A stretch of 64,000 bases of DNA from Halobacillus litoralis (GTDB taxonomy: Bacteria > Bacillota > Bacilli > Bacillales > Halobacillaceae), in contig NZ_WMEW01000002.1 in NCBI RefSeq assembly GCF_009856355.1, positions 407,434 through 471,433 of the forward strand. The letters run 5' to 3'. Shown one piece after another: positions 45,994 through 53,804 of this stretch (position 1 is the first letter of the stretch; each line of letters begins with the position of its first letter). The translations under genes were made by a program, and so were the position numbers. The notes under the pieces are model-generated. The model saw only the letters and a list, made by a program, of their open reading frames with translations. It was not told the DNA's origin and ran no database searches.

Positions 45994-46422
45994 TTAGCTG
46001 GATGCTGGTTGAGTCTCACCGGCACTTAGTCTCTTCTGACGCTGATGACTGATCCTTTCTTCAACCGCTTGTTTCGCATCCTTCATCGCTTGGCTTTCAA
46101 AAATTGGTGTCGTCACACAGCTTTCTAAGTTTTGGTCCATCGCAAAACCATTCATTAATTCAAGGAGTACCTGCGTATTTTTATCGCTTCGATTAACTGC
46201 TAACCGCAACCGTTTCATTTCTTCAGAAAACATGTCTTGAAAACGTTGAGCCATCAAACTCAGGAGATATTCTTGAGAGTGGTCCTTCGATTTTTGCGTT
46301 TCCCACTCTTCAATCATTCGATCTAAGGCTTCACCAGGATAACGAATATGATGCTGGTCCTGATACTCTTTAATTAACGCAATTGTCTCTTCATGCAACG
46401 TGACATTTTGACGTTTTCTCAT
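45994..46422 (-). CDS. RHH-like relaxosome accessory protein
   Basis: 142 aa. N-terminal QNVTLHEETIALIKEYQDQ, then RYPGEALDRMIEEW, is typical of a ribbon-helix-helix DNA-binding unit; the C-terminus is helical and basic (RISHQRQKRLS). Genes of this kind downstream of relaxases often encode proteins of the nicking complex. AAAGGTAGGGG before ATG 46422; 10 nt after the relaxase stop. Confidence 0.65.
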   Translation of the reverse strand: MRKRQNVTLHEETIALIKEYQDQHHIRYPGEALDRMIEEWETQKSKDHSQEYLLSLMAQRFQDMFSEEMKRLRLAVNRSDKNTQVLLELMNGFAMDQNLESCVTTPIFESQAMKDAKQAVEERISHQRQKRLSAGETQPASS

Positions 46423-46432
46423 TCATGTACCC

Positions 46433-47596
46433 CTACCTTTCTCTTTCAATTTCTCGTTCTAACTTTTGATGATCCAAGTCATTGATAAACTGGTCATACG
46501 TTTGTCCCAATGAACGTTGAATGCTTCTCAAGGAACGTTGCAAATAAATACCTGAAGGCATGGACTTATAATGGGCATTTGTATTGGGTGTTTGTCTAGG
46601 ATACTGCTGGTGATCGTAACGTTTCATTTCTTGTAAGAAAGCATTGCCCATTCGTTTATAGAGGTCATCCAACTTGTTTTGTTTGTAATGCTGATATCGC
46701 TTCTTATCCTTAGGTCCATGCCCATAGGCTTGTTTTAATTCGTTGACTTCTTGATCCAATTTTTCATGTAGCTGGTTCATATCTTTGGCGTGATACTTAT
46801 CTAAATACCTTGTCGTTAGTTCATCAATCTTGGGTCGAATAGGATTCAGCGTTTGATAGCCATAGTGCCACTGTCGCTTATCCTCTGGCAAGTGATTATA
46901 CACGTCGTGGAACAGAGGTTTTATTTCTCTATTGCTCCATTTCATGCTGCTATTCTCTTTCTTCGCATTCACCATATGCTCACGGATCAAAGCGTTAATT
47001 TGGTTCCGTTCTTGCGTTCGATCTAACAATCCATTCACGACTTCACTTTTCATTGCGTCTAACGTTTTCGGTTTTCGCTTTCCACGCTCACGAGTCGGGT
47101 TGGGTTCGACGGTGGCCACATGGATATGAATGTTATCGGTGTTATAGTGAATTGCCGCCGACCAAACAGCACTCTCTTGTAATCCTTCTTTTTTCATCAT
47201 CGACTGCATGGATTTTCGTGTCACTTGCTTCAAAGCATCTTCATCTAAGGTGTGTGTCTTTGAATCATAAACGCCACGTTTCTGAAGCCAATCATTATCA
47301 AACGTAATGACGTCCTGCCACATGATACTGTTCTTCTTTTGAGCTTGTTCAAACAAAGATTTAATGCCCTGCTTTCCTTCCACCGACAAATGGTCCGATT
47401 GCTGAGTAAACAAAGCAGATGTTTTATCTGGATCGTCCATATAGTGATTATATAAACTAAACATGGACGGATGAGCTTCCCCTTTTCCTTTAGCTTCTTC
47501 ACGGTCCACGTATTGCACATAATCTTGAAATCCTTTCTTATTCGCTGTTACGAATTTTGTTTTTAAAACCACTCCAGGCGTTATAGTTTTACTCAT
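46433..47596 (-). CDS. MobP-type relaxase (MobP2-like)
   Basis: 387 aa. Relaxase domain with the metal-binding histidine motif NIHIHVATVEPNP near residue 150 and an upstream AAIHYNTD strand; the N-terminal FVTANKKGFQDYVQYVDREEA region is typical of the MobP2 group of Firmicutes elements. It nicks oriT and leads the strand into the recipient. Starts 4 nt inside the stop of the small RHH gene (ATGA overlap). Confidence 0.85.
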   Translation of the reverse strand: MSKTITPGVVLKTKFVTANKKGFQDYVQYVDREEAKGKGEAHPSMFSLYNHYMDDPDKTSALFTQQSDHLSVEGKQGIKSLFEQAQKKNSIMWQDVITFDNDWLQKRGVYDSKTHTLDEDALKQVTRKSMQSMMKKEGLQESAVWSAAIHYNTDNIHIHVATVEPNPTRERGKRKPKTLDAMKSEVVNGLLDRTQERNQINALIREHMVNAKKENSSMKWSNREIKPLFHDVYNHLPEDKRQWHYGYQTLNPIRPKIDELTTRYLDKYHAKDMNQLHEKLDQEVNELKQAYGHGPKDKKRYQHYKQNKLDDLYKRMGNAFLQEMKRYDHQQYPRQTPNTNAHYKSMPSGIYLQRSLRSIQRSLGQTYDQFINDLDHQKLEREIERER

Positions 47597-47850
47597 GCTT
47601 TTTCACCCGGTTCTTCAATCTGCAAAAGATCATTCATTTCTCGAATGGCTATATAACAATGAGCCATCGTTTGGATGTTTCGATCGACTAATTGCTGTAG
47701 TCTTTGTTCACGGTTGTTCTCTTCTCTAAAGACAGCTAATTGATGCAACTGAGCATGTAAAAACTCTTGCCGGCTTAAACCTTTTTCTTCCGCAATTTCG
47801 TCAATTCGTTGGACGGTTTTTGGATCCATATAACGAATTCTTACTTCCAT
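47593..47850 (-). CDS. Small Arc-type RHH DNA-binding protein upstream of the relaxase
   Basis: 85 aa from ATG 47850, chosen because AAAAGGAGTGATTGTA precedes it; a longer reading to 48051 runs through the hairpin-rich oriT-like region and is unlikely. VRIRYMDPKTVQRIDEIAEEKG and LSRQEFLHAQL give the ribbon-helix-helix. Probably binds the neighbouring oriT to recruit the relaxase and to control this operon. Confidence 0.78.
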   Translation of the reverse strand: MEVRIRYMDPKTVQRIDEIAEEKGLSRQEFLHAQLHQLAVFREENNREQRLQQLVDRNIQTMAHCYIAIREMNDLLQIEEPGEKA

Positions 47851-47899
47851 TACAATCACTCCTTTTAATAAAGACACTAATACTAGTAAATAATGAGAA

Positions 47900-48095
47900 G
47901 AGCATAAGGGGTTTTTGTTCCCACTTGGCGTGTGAATCCCGGCAGAGCCGGGCAAAACGAGGGAACAAGAAAATCTCCAGATGTGCGGTCGCTGTGCGGC
48001 TAAAACAGGAACATCCATTCGTGTTTTCACCTTGGTGTGTGGTCCCTGCACAGGAGATGTGTGGACCCTGTGTTGACCTCTACCACAACCTACGC
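47900..48095. other. Candidate oriT region
   Basis: Between the transfer gene at 48102 and the RHH-relaxase genes. Nested inverted repeats: outer TTGTTCCC (47915-47922)/GGGAACAA (47961-47968), inner CCCGGC (47938-47943)/GCCGGG (47947-47952). Further right, GTGTGTGGTCCCTG and GTGTGGACCCTGTG form a near direct repeat, typical of relaxosome binding sites. GC-rich against its surroundings. The nic site itself was not identified. Confidence 0.6.
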
Positions 48096-48101
48096 CCCTT
48101 T

Positions 48102-48965
48102 TTAGTTCGAAATCATCTCTCGTTTTTCTTCTAACATCCCAATCTTTTCAACGATGGTTTGGATGGTTAGTTCATGTTCAGCTGCCTCTTGATTGATCTG
48201 ATCTTTTTCATTTTCTAGGTGATTAATTCTAGCCTCTGTATTCTTTTTCTCTTCCTCCGTTTCGTAAAGAAGCTCTGATTCTAATTCAACGATTTTTTGA
48301 TCAACTTCTTTGATTCGTTCATCGATGGTTTGAATACTTGCCTTCTTCTCTTTTATTGTTTCTTTAACCTCTTCGATCTCTTCAGATACAGCAGCAACTT
48401 CATATTCTTGCTCCGTTAAAATGTTTAATTGTTTGTCCATTTCCACTTTACGTTGATCTGTATAAATACGTGCCAGCTCTTTCTTTTCCTCACCCCCTTT
48501 CAGGGAATTTTGATCATTCTTTTCAGGAAATAGCATGGCGTTTTCTTCCTTAATAACATCGAGTGCCATGACATCAAAGGAAGGACTTACCTGGTGGATA
48601 CTAATGACATATCTGCTTTCATCGTTGTACTCTACGTGCGTTGGAAGATCGCGTTTTGGATGCTCTTTTTCCTGAGCAGTAAAGCTCAAGGATTCATCTA
48701 ATAAAGCTGTTGATTTATTGATGTTTATGGTGACAACCATCAGCTTTTTCGTTGGATTATAAACCCAGTCCTTAATCGTAAGTTCACCTGATCCTTGTAA
48801 GTTCAGAGGTTCATTGACAGGCGTTTGTTGAATTTTACTCTGATTTTCATCACCAAATATAAAACCAGAAAACAAGAAAAAAAGAAGCGCCATAGCCATG
48901 ACGCTTAGTCCAATAAGATATTTTTTTGAGGTTCCTTCCGTGATGTGTTTCGTTTGTTTCTTCAT
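48102..48965 (-). CDS. Membrane-anchored coiled-coil transfer protein
   Basis: 287 aa. One N-terminal membrane helix (~18-40, LIGLSVMAMALLFFLFSGFI), a globular outside region (~50-150), and a long C-terminal coiled coil (from ~170, with EEIEEVKETIKEKK and QKIVELESELLYE). No known family recognised. It overlaps the preceding gene by 4 nt in the T4SS operon, so it is likely a structural or stabilising part of the mating channel. GAGGAGGGC before ATG. Confidence 0.7.
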   Translation of the reverse strand: MKKQTKHITEGTSKKYLIGLSVMAMALLFFLFSGFIFGDENQSKIQQTPVNEPLNLQGSGELTIKDWVYNPTKKLMVVTININKSTALLDESLSFTAQEKEHPKRDLPTHVEYNDESRYVISIHQVSPSFDVMALDVIKEENAMLFPEKNDQNSLKGGEEKKELARIYTDQRKVEMDKQLNILTEQEYEVAAVSEEIEEVKETIKEKKASIQTIDERIKEVDQKIVELESELLYETEEEKKNTEARINHLENEKDQINQEAAEHELTIQTIVEKIGMLEEKREMISN

Positions 48966-49540
48966 GAATAGCCCTCCTCTTCGACGTCTTGAAAATCTGT
49001 TATTATCCAGTGCTCTTCTTCTCTATGAGCATTTATTCTGAGGAACACAGGAGACACCTGTTTTTGATTGCTCTGTAAAGAATAGAGCGTGTGTTTAAAC
49101 TTAACTAATACGCTAGCTTGATTGTTTGTGAGATGACCTGTTTTGATGAATATTTCTACTTCATCCACCTCCGTTTTCCTGTCTCCTTTATAGGTCTCTG
49201 TAGGAAAGAAGGTTGAAGCTAAATCGTTGCTCATCACCTTGTGAGCTTCTTTTTTCCTTTCTTGATAGGTCTCTTTATCCTGTTTAAAAGCAACCTCTAT
49301 AAAAGTAGAAACCTGCTTCACTAAAGCGTCATATCTCGCTTGAATGTCAGCAGGTTCCTGTTGTTGTAACGTCTCTTTTAATTCAGTTTTTTCTTCCATA
49401 GTCTTTTCGTTTTTCACTTTTAATTGATGCAAGCTTTCCTGTAGATCATCACTCGATGCTGTGCGTGCAGCATATATATTAACCAATGTGAGAACGATTA
49501 ACAGAACGACAAACAGGCCAAAAAGAACACGTCTATTCAT
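48962..49540 (-). CDS. VirB8/TcpC-like or other single-pass transfer protein
   Basis: ~192 aa starting at ATG 49540 (AAAGGGGGAAG upstream). N-terminal helix LFGLFVVLLIVLTLVNIYAA, a coiled segment, then a small domain ending ARHEEEHWIITDFQDVEEE-like (as read: INAHREEEHWIITDFQDV). The topology, one helix plus a small beta-rich outer domain, suits VirB8-like proteins, but the sequence is too diverged to be sure. Sits between the hydrolase and the coiled-coil protein. Confidence 0.6.
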   Translation of the reverse strand: MNRRVLFGLFVVLLIVLTLVNIYAARTASSDDLQESLHQLKVKNEKTMEEKTELKETLQQQEPADIQARYDALVKQVSTFIEVAFKQDKETYQERKKEAHKVMSNDLASTFFPTETYKGDRKTEVDEVEIFIKTGHLTNNQASVLVKFKHTLYSLQSNQKQVSPVFLRINAHREEEHWIITDFQDVEEEGYS

Positions 49541-49555
49541 CAACTTCCCCCTTTC

Positions 49556-50656
49556 TTAAAGTCCAAGATATGGGGCAGGATTTACATCAGAACGATACTG
49601 TTTTTTGGTCCTAACTTCGAAATGTAGATGGGGACCTGTAGAGTTTCCTGTCGAACCACACTTGCCTACTTTTGTTCCTTTTTGAATCATCTCCCCGTTT
49701 TGTACACTTATCGTGTACAAATGAGCATAGTGACTATAAAGTCCCTCTTCATGTTTCACAAGTACGTTATTTCCATAACCAGAGTTTTTTCTTACCACAT
49801 CAACCACTTGACCGTTATCTACGCTTTGAATAGGCGTTACGGCGTTCGTACAAGCAAAATCAATACCTCTATGCATGTCCGGTGTTCCATCAAAAGGATC
49901 TGAGCGCATGCCGTAATCAGATGTTTGTGTGAGTGCTCCTTCAACGGGCATAACCCAATCTCCCGTTGGTTGTAAATCTGCTTCAATAACTCCTCCTTTA
50001 AGGTAACTTAAAACGGCCTCAACATAACCTATATCCCCATAACAAGCTCCTGTTTCTGCCGACTCAGGTCTAATGCAGGAATACATGCCTGTATGCTTCA
50101 ATTCCTGGTACTTCATTATTGAAAATTCGATCGCTAACTCTTTGCTGTATTCTCCATTATTGTGTTCGTTTGCGTAATCAATGAACCCTCCACCGAAGTT
50201 ATAAGCTTGGAGTGTTAGCTTAATATCTCCCCCTGCTTTCTCCAGCATTTCAGAGAAGTATCGGATTCCGACATTAATACTTCTTTCAGGGTCCTCTATC
50301 GTGTTTGGAGGTAGACCGAGAGACTCACTTGCTTGCATCACATCACCCAAACGTCCACCAGATTCCTGCATCGTTTTGGCCAAGAGAAGCTCCACATACT
50401 TGGACACCCCATACTTTTCGGCATATTCTTCAAACAGAGGGCGGTACTCTTCTAATGCAGCTGAAACTTGCGCAGTTCCATTTACCACATCAACGGACCT
50501 CACATCCTCACTGGAGGAAGACTTTTGATAACCGATCAGCCCTGTAATGACAGAAGCATATAAGAGCATTTGTAGAAGGAAAAGAGCTACCAGAACACCA
50601 ATTAACCATAGCCATACTTTCCGAGGGACTAACCCCAGGAGAAGGGACCAAGGCAT
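49556..50656 (-). CDS. Bifunctional peptidoglycan hydrolase (lysozyme-like plus M23 endopeptidase) for conjugation
   Basis: 366 aa. Membrane helix ~10-35, then a CwlT/SLT-type lysozyme domain (LLLAKTMQESGGRLGDVMQ, AYNFGGGFIDYANEHN) and a C-terminal M23 zinc endopeptidase (HRGIDFACT, YSHYAHLY, GNSTGPHLHFEV). It opens the wall for the mating apparatus, the role of VirB1-like proteins in Gram-positive T4SS. Only 2 nt after the VirB4 gene. Confidence 0.9.
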   Translation of the reverse strand: MPWSLLLGLVPRKVWLWLIGVLVALFLLQMLLYASVITGLIGYQKSSSSEDVRSVDVVNGTAQVSAALEEYRPLFEEYAEKYGVSKYVELLLAKTMQESGGRLGDVMQASESLGLPPNTIEDPERSINVGIRYFSEMLEKAGGDIKLTLQAYNFGGGFIDYANEHNNGEYSKELAIEFSIMKYQELKHTGMYSCIRPESAETGACYGDIGYVEAVLSYLKGGVIEADLQPTGDWVMPVEGALTQTSDYGMRSDPFDGTPDMHRGIDFACTNAVTPIQSVDNGQVVDVVRKNSGYGNNVLVKHEEGLYSHYAHLYTISVQNGEMIQKGTKVGKCGSTGNSTGPHLHFEVRTKKQYRSDVNPAPYLGL

Positions 50657-50658
50657 CC

Positions 50659-52581
50659 TTATGCACCTCCTCCAAACAAGGCTAATTCTTCGTCCGATAC
50701 CTCCACCTTGAAACGAATGTTTTCAACCGCACGGATGCTTAACATCGTCTCCCCTGTTTGTAGGTAAGGGATATCTTTTAATTCACTTTGGCTTAATTGC
50801 CCCATGAATATTTGCTGCATCATCTCTAAGTTGTTACTATCTTGCTGCATAATAATTTTGTATTGGGTCAGTTCAAAAAGCTTCTTGATTTCCTCTACCA
50901 TACTCTGATCCGAACCCTCAGGAACAAAATCACGAATGGTGTGACTGGCATAGAGAAGAGCACCAAAATACTTTCTAGCCTCACGGCTAAACTTTGTAAG
51001 AAAATCAAGAGCACTTTCACTTTTTTTCTTTGTATTAATGATGTGATGGGCTTCATCCATCAAGATGAGATATCGTACAGCGTCTTCAAAAGCTAATTCT
51101 CCTCGATTATAAGAATCAAACTGAGGTGAACCGTTCGTTAGCATGGAGTCCCACAGGAGGTTGAGTACATTAAACAATTGCGCTTGGAAAACCTCTGCCC
51201 TCATTTGCGATAGGCCCCTAAGGGTAAACGTAACGACCTGTTGCTCATCAAAGTGTTCGATGGTTGATACTCCATTGAAGAGATGCGCGTAAGTCTCTAC
51301 AAGGTTACGAATGTTTAATTCGATGCTTTCCAGGCGTCGTTTCCTTTCCTGACTCAACTTCTCCTTTTGCTTCCCTTCCTTGATATTTTCATAGAGTTGT
51401 TCTTCGATAAAGGCAAGAAAATCGGTGAAGATAGGGTACTCATGGACAGAAAATTCGGTTATATTTGAATTTGAATCATCGTTCCATAAGCCAAGCTTTT
51501 CATAGAGCTTTCTTAATAGATTTTCATATTCTTTTAGTTCACTATCATTCGCTTCAGGTGCTAAGAATTTATAGAATGTCGTCAATTTGGATAAATGCTG
51601 AGTAAAGGACGTATATTCGTCCTCTGCCGTTCGATACACCTGCAAAGGGTTGATGACCCCATCTGAACCATCGAGAGCAATCTGCTTCCCACCTAAAGCT
51701 TCCGTTAACTCCACAAATTCTCCTGTGACATCAAACGTCCGGACCTTATATCCTTTAATCGCATTATCCAGCATAATTTTCTTAAGTGTCGTAGACTTTC
51801 CTGCCCCCATCGCTCCGACCATGACTCCGTTATAACTCTTACGCTGCTGATCTCTATGAAAAAGATCAAAGACGACGTTTCCTCCGGTGAGTGTCGTGCC
51901 ATAGAATGTACCGTAAGGATCGTTTAAGCTAGTAAAATGAAAAGGAAAGCCACCTGCTAACCCTAGTGCGGGTATCGGATGACCTTCCCTCTTGTTTCGA
52001 TAAGTGGATTGTTCTGTATAATTCGTGAGTATTGATTTCCACTCAAATTCCTGTTCGTTTAAGAAGATGGACCCTCGAAAGTTCTCGTCCTGTAAAGTCG
52101 ATAAGACAACTTTCACTTTGTCTTCCAGCTCTTCTCTTGTTGGTGCACTTACATAATGCCTAAGATGAACACGCTTTATGATTTCTCCTTCTTCAGAGAC
52201 CTGATTATATAGCTGCCGCAAATCATCGTAGTTATTTTGCGCTTCAATAATGCCTGCATTATCTTTTTCATTAATCATTCTGGAACTCTGTTCAGCCATC
52301 CCTTTGTTTAATCCATCTCGAACTTTGTAACGATCGTCAGAGACAATATCCATTGTAGTAATGACATTCTCCATATTGAAAATAGGTTCTAACCAAAAGT
52401 CTGAAACATTTTTAGGGAAGGAATAGACATGGACACAAACTTCATAACCGTCTCCTTTTCGAGTAAAGGTTTCGTGAAATTTAATTCCTCCTTGCGGTTG
52501 GATATGGGCCAGTAAAAAAGGGTTATATCCTTTTTCTTGTGTTTCTTCGGCATCACTTTTCTTTTTTAGAAATGAGAACAT
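50659..52581 (-). CDS. VirB4-type conjugation ATPase
   Basis: 640 aa. Walker A VGAMGAGKSTTLKKIM near residue 255, and Walker B YLILMDEAHHIINT near 510; the N-terminal ~200 residues form the VirB4/TraE-type membrane-associated domain. Energises assembly of the mating channel and substrate movement. Equivalent in size and order to TrsE/TraE of staphylococcal pGO1/pSK41 systems. GAGAAGAGGGG before ATG 52581. Confidence 0.9.
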   Translation of the reverse strand: MFSFLKKKSDAEETQEKGYNPFLLAHIQPQGGIKFHETFTRKGDGYEVCVHVYSFPKNVSDFWLEPIFNMENVITTMDIVSDDRYKVRDGLNKGMAEQSSRMINEKDNAGIIEAQNNYDDLRQLYNQVSEEGEIIKRVHLRHYVSAPTREELEDKVKVVLSTLQDENFRGSIFLNEQEFEWKSILTNYTEQSTYRNKREGHPIPALGLAGGFPFHFTSLNDPYGTFYGTTLTGGNVVFDLFHRDQQRKSYNGVMVGAMGAGKSTTLKKIMLDNAIKGYKVRTFDVTGEFVELTEALGGKQIALDGSDGVINPLQVYRTAEDEYTSFTQHLSKLTTFYKFLAPEANDSELKEYENLLRKLYEKLGLWNDDSNSNITEFSVHEYPIFTDFLAFIEEQLYENIKEGKQKEKLSQERKRRLESIELNIRNLVETYAHLFNGVSTIEHFDEQQVVTFTLRGLSQMRAEVFQAQLFNVLNLLWDSMLTNGSPQFDSYNRGELAFEDAVRYLILMDEAHHIINTKKKSESALDFLTKFSREARKYFGALLYASHTIRDFVPEGSDQSMVEEIKKLFELTQYKIIMQQDSNNLEMMQQIFMGQLSQSELKDIPYLQTGETMLSIRAVENIRFKVEVSDEELALFGGGA

Positions 52582-52584
52582 TCC

Positions 52585-53244
52585 TTAACCCCTCTTCTCT
52601 AATTTAGAATTTTGATTATATAGCTTATAGAGCAAATCAAGCTTCTTTTCATCAGTTAACTCAAGGACCGGAGCGACTCGACCAAGATAGCGCCGACAAT
52701 TGTTTCTATACTCAGCAAGCTGTTTAAGGCTAGTCGCGTAAATGTATAAATAAAATTCTCTGTTTGTCCGGTAGGTCTCTAAAAAGTGCAGTTCCTCCCT
52801 TTTTCTAATTAAAAAACGTTCATAAAGAGGCGCCTTGTTCTGTGTAATCCTGTAATTAATCGCATCTAGTTGTTTTTTCATATTAACCGGAAAATTCATA
52901 GATACGATCTTGATATCCGGCGCATATGATTGAAAGAACTTAGCCATCTTCATGATGTCGTACTCGGTTTCCTGGGTAGATGGAGAATAAATATCTTTAC
53001 TCTGAAGTTGCATCACGTCCATATAGCCCGTGTCTCCTTTTAATTGAAAGGATCCTTCTTCGGTCATGTCCTGAATGGGAAGAATCTCAGCTATGGATGG
53101 AATTGCCACCTCTCTCTTTTTCTTTTTAGCGTTCGACCTTTGCTGCTTCTTGTTTTTCTCAGTAGTTTTTCGTTCATCAAAAAGAGCCATTTTTTCGGAA
53201 CTGTCTTCTTTAAAGAAAGGTTGGTCTTTCTTATTCTTCTTCAT
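52585..53244 (-). CDS. Conserved transfer protein, TrsD-like
   Basis: 219 aa, soluble, with a Lys-rich N-terminus followed by a folded part (MDVMQLQSKDIYSPSTQETE, PDIKIVSMNFPVN, EFYLYIYATSL). Position directly before virB4 and after the virB3-like gene parallels TrsD/TraD of pGO1-type systems. This could be a detached N-terminal VirB4 domain, since the VirB4 N-terminus often reads similarly. Function inferred from context. Confidence 0.65.
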   Translation of the reverse strand: MKKNKKDQPFFKEDSSEKMALFDERKTTEKNKKQQRSNAKKKKREVAIPSIAEILPIQDMTEEGSFQLKGDTGYMDVMQLQSKDIYSPSTQETEYDIMKMAKFFQSYAPDIKIVSMNFPVNMKKQLDAINYRITQNKAPLYERFLIRKREELHFLETYRTNREFYLYIYATSLKQLAEYRNNCRRYLGRVAPVLELTDEKKLDLLYKLYNQNSKLEKRG

Positions 53245-53451
53245 TTAAAGTCCTCCCTCATTTTTCTTTCCTGCTACTTCATGAATCAGGTCAAAAAATA
53301 CGCCTACCGTCTCATGCTCCCATCCAGACAACCAACGAATCTTCCGTGCTTCTATTTTTGTTAAGTCTCGCCCAAGCTGTTCTTCAAGAAGTGCCTTAAA
53401 CTTTTGAAACGCATATTCTTCATCATTTAACTCTTCAAATTTGATCACCAT
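53245..53451 (-). CDS. Small soluble transfer-region protein
   Basis: 68 aa from ATG 53451; GGGAGG is 9 nt upstream, whereas the earlier ATG at 53460 abuts it. Helical (FEELNDEEYAFQKFKALLEEQ, KIRWLSGWEHETVGVFFDLI). Overlaps the end of the VirB3-like gene by 17 nt. No family recognised. Confidence 0.6.
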   Translation of the reverse strand: MVIKFEELNDEEYAFQKFKALLEEQLGRDLTKIEARKIRWLSGWEHETVGVFFDLIHEVAGKKNEGGL

Positions 53452-53749
53452 CCCTACCATCCTCCCTTTCTTTTTTATCAATGGCACAATAAGCAATTCG
53501 GTCCCTTGTGACAGCTAAGAATAAGGCTTTGACCATACGAAGTTTAGGGTTCGTTTTGGGTCGGATCAACCAAGCAACCATCAATATGATCCAAAAAATC
53601 GCATAGTACCAAACGAATGAAGAATGAACGACATATCGGAATGTAAAGCCTATGCCGCCTAAGATGAGTACCACAAGTAAGTCTGTAAGATAAAATAGAC
53701 GGTTGATCTTCAACTCACTTCCAATTTCGGATGGTATCTTGTATTGCAA
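53435..53749 (-). CDS. VirB3/PrgI-like membrane protein (DUF5592-type)
   Basis: 104 aa. MQYKIPSEIGSELKINRLFYL, then two close membrane helices (LLVVLILGGIGFTFRYV and FVWYYAIFWIILMVAWLI), then RPKTNPKLRMVKAL. This short two-helix layout just upstream of VirB4 is that of VirB3/PrgI-like and TrsC-like proteins. AAGGAGGG before the ATG. Confidence 0.75.
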   Translation of the reverse strand: MQYKIPSEIGSELKINRLFYLTDLLVVLILGGIGFTFRYVVHSSFVWYYAIFWIILMVAWLIRPKTNPKLRMVKALFLAVTRDRIAYCAIDKKEREDGRDGDQI

Positions 53750-53766
53750 TAAAAACCCTCCTTCAT

Positions 53767-53804
53767 AAAAAAACGCGAACCAAGTTAAGACTCAGGCCCG
53801 CGTT
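53767..53804 (-). terminator. Hairpin between the VirB6-like and VirB3-like genes
   Basis: Minus strand AACGCGGGCC...GGTTCGCGTT followed by a T run; the 5' arm lies in the last codons of the VirB6-like gene. It may attenuate rather than fully end transcription, since downstream genes lack an obvious new promoter. Confidence 0.6.

Noticed and set aside
47851..48051. N-terminal extension of the small RHH protein by 67 residues
   Set aside because: It would translate the oriT-like hairpins, and a strong ribosome site exists before ATG 47850.
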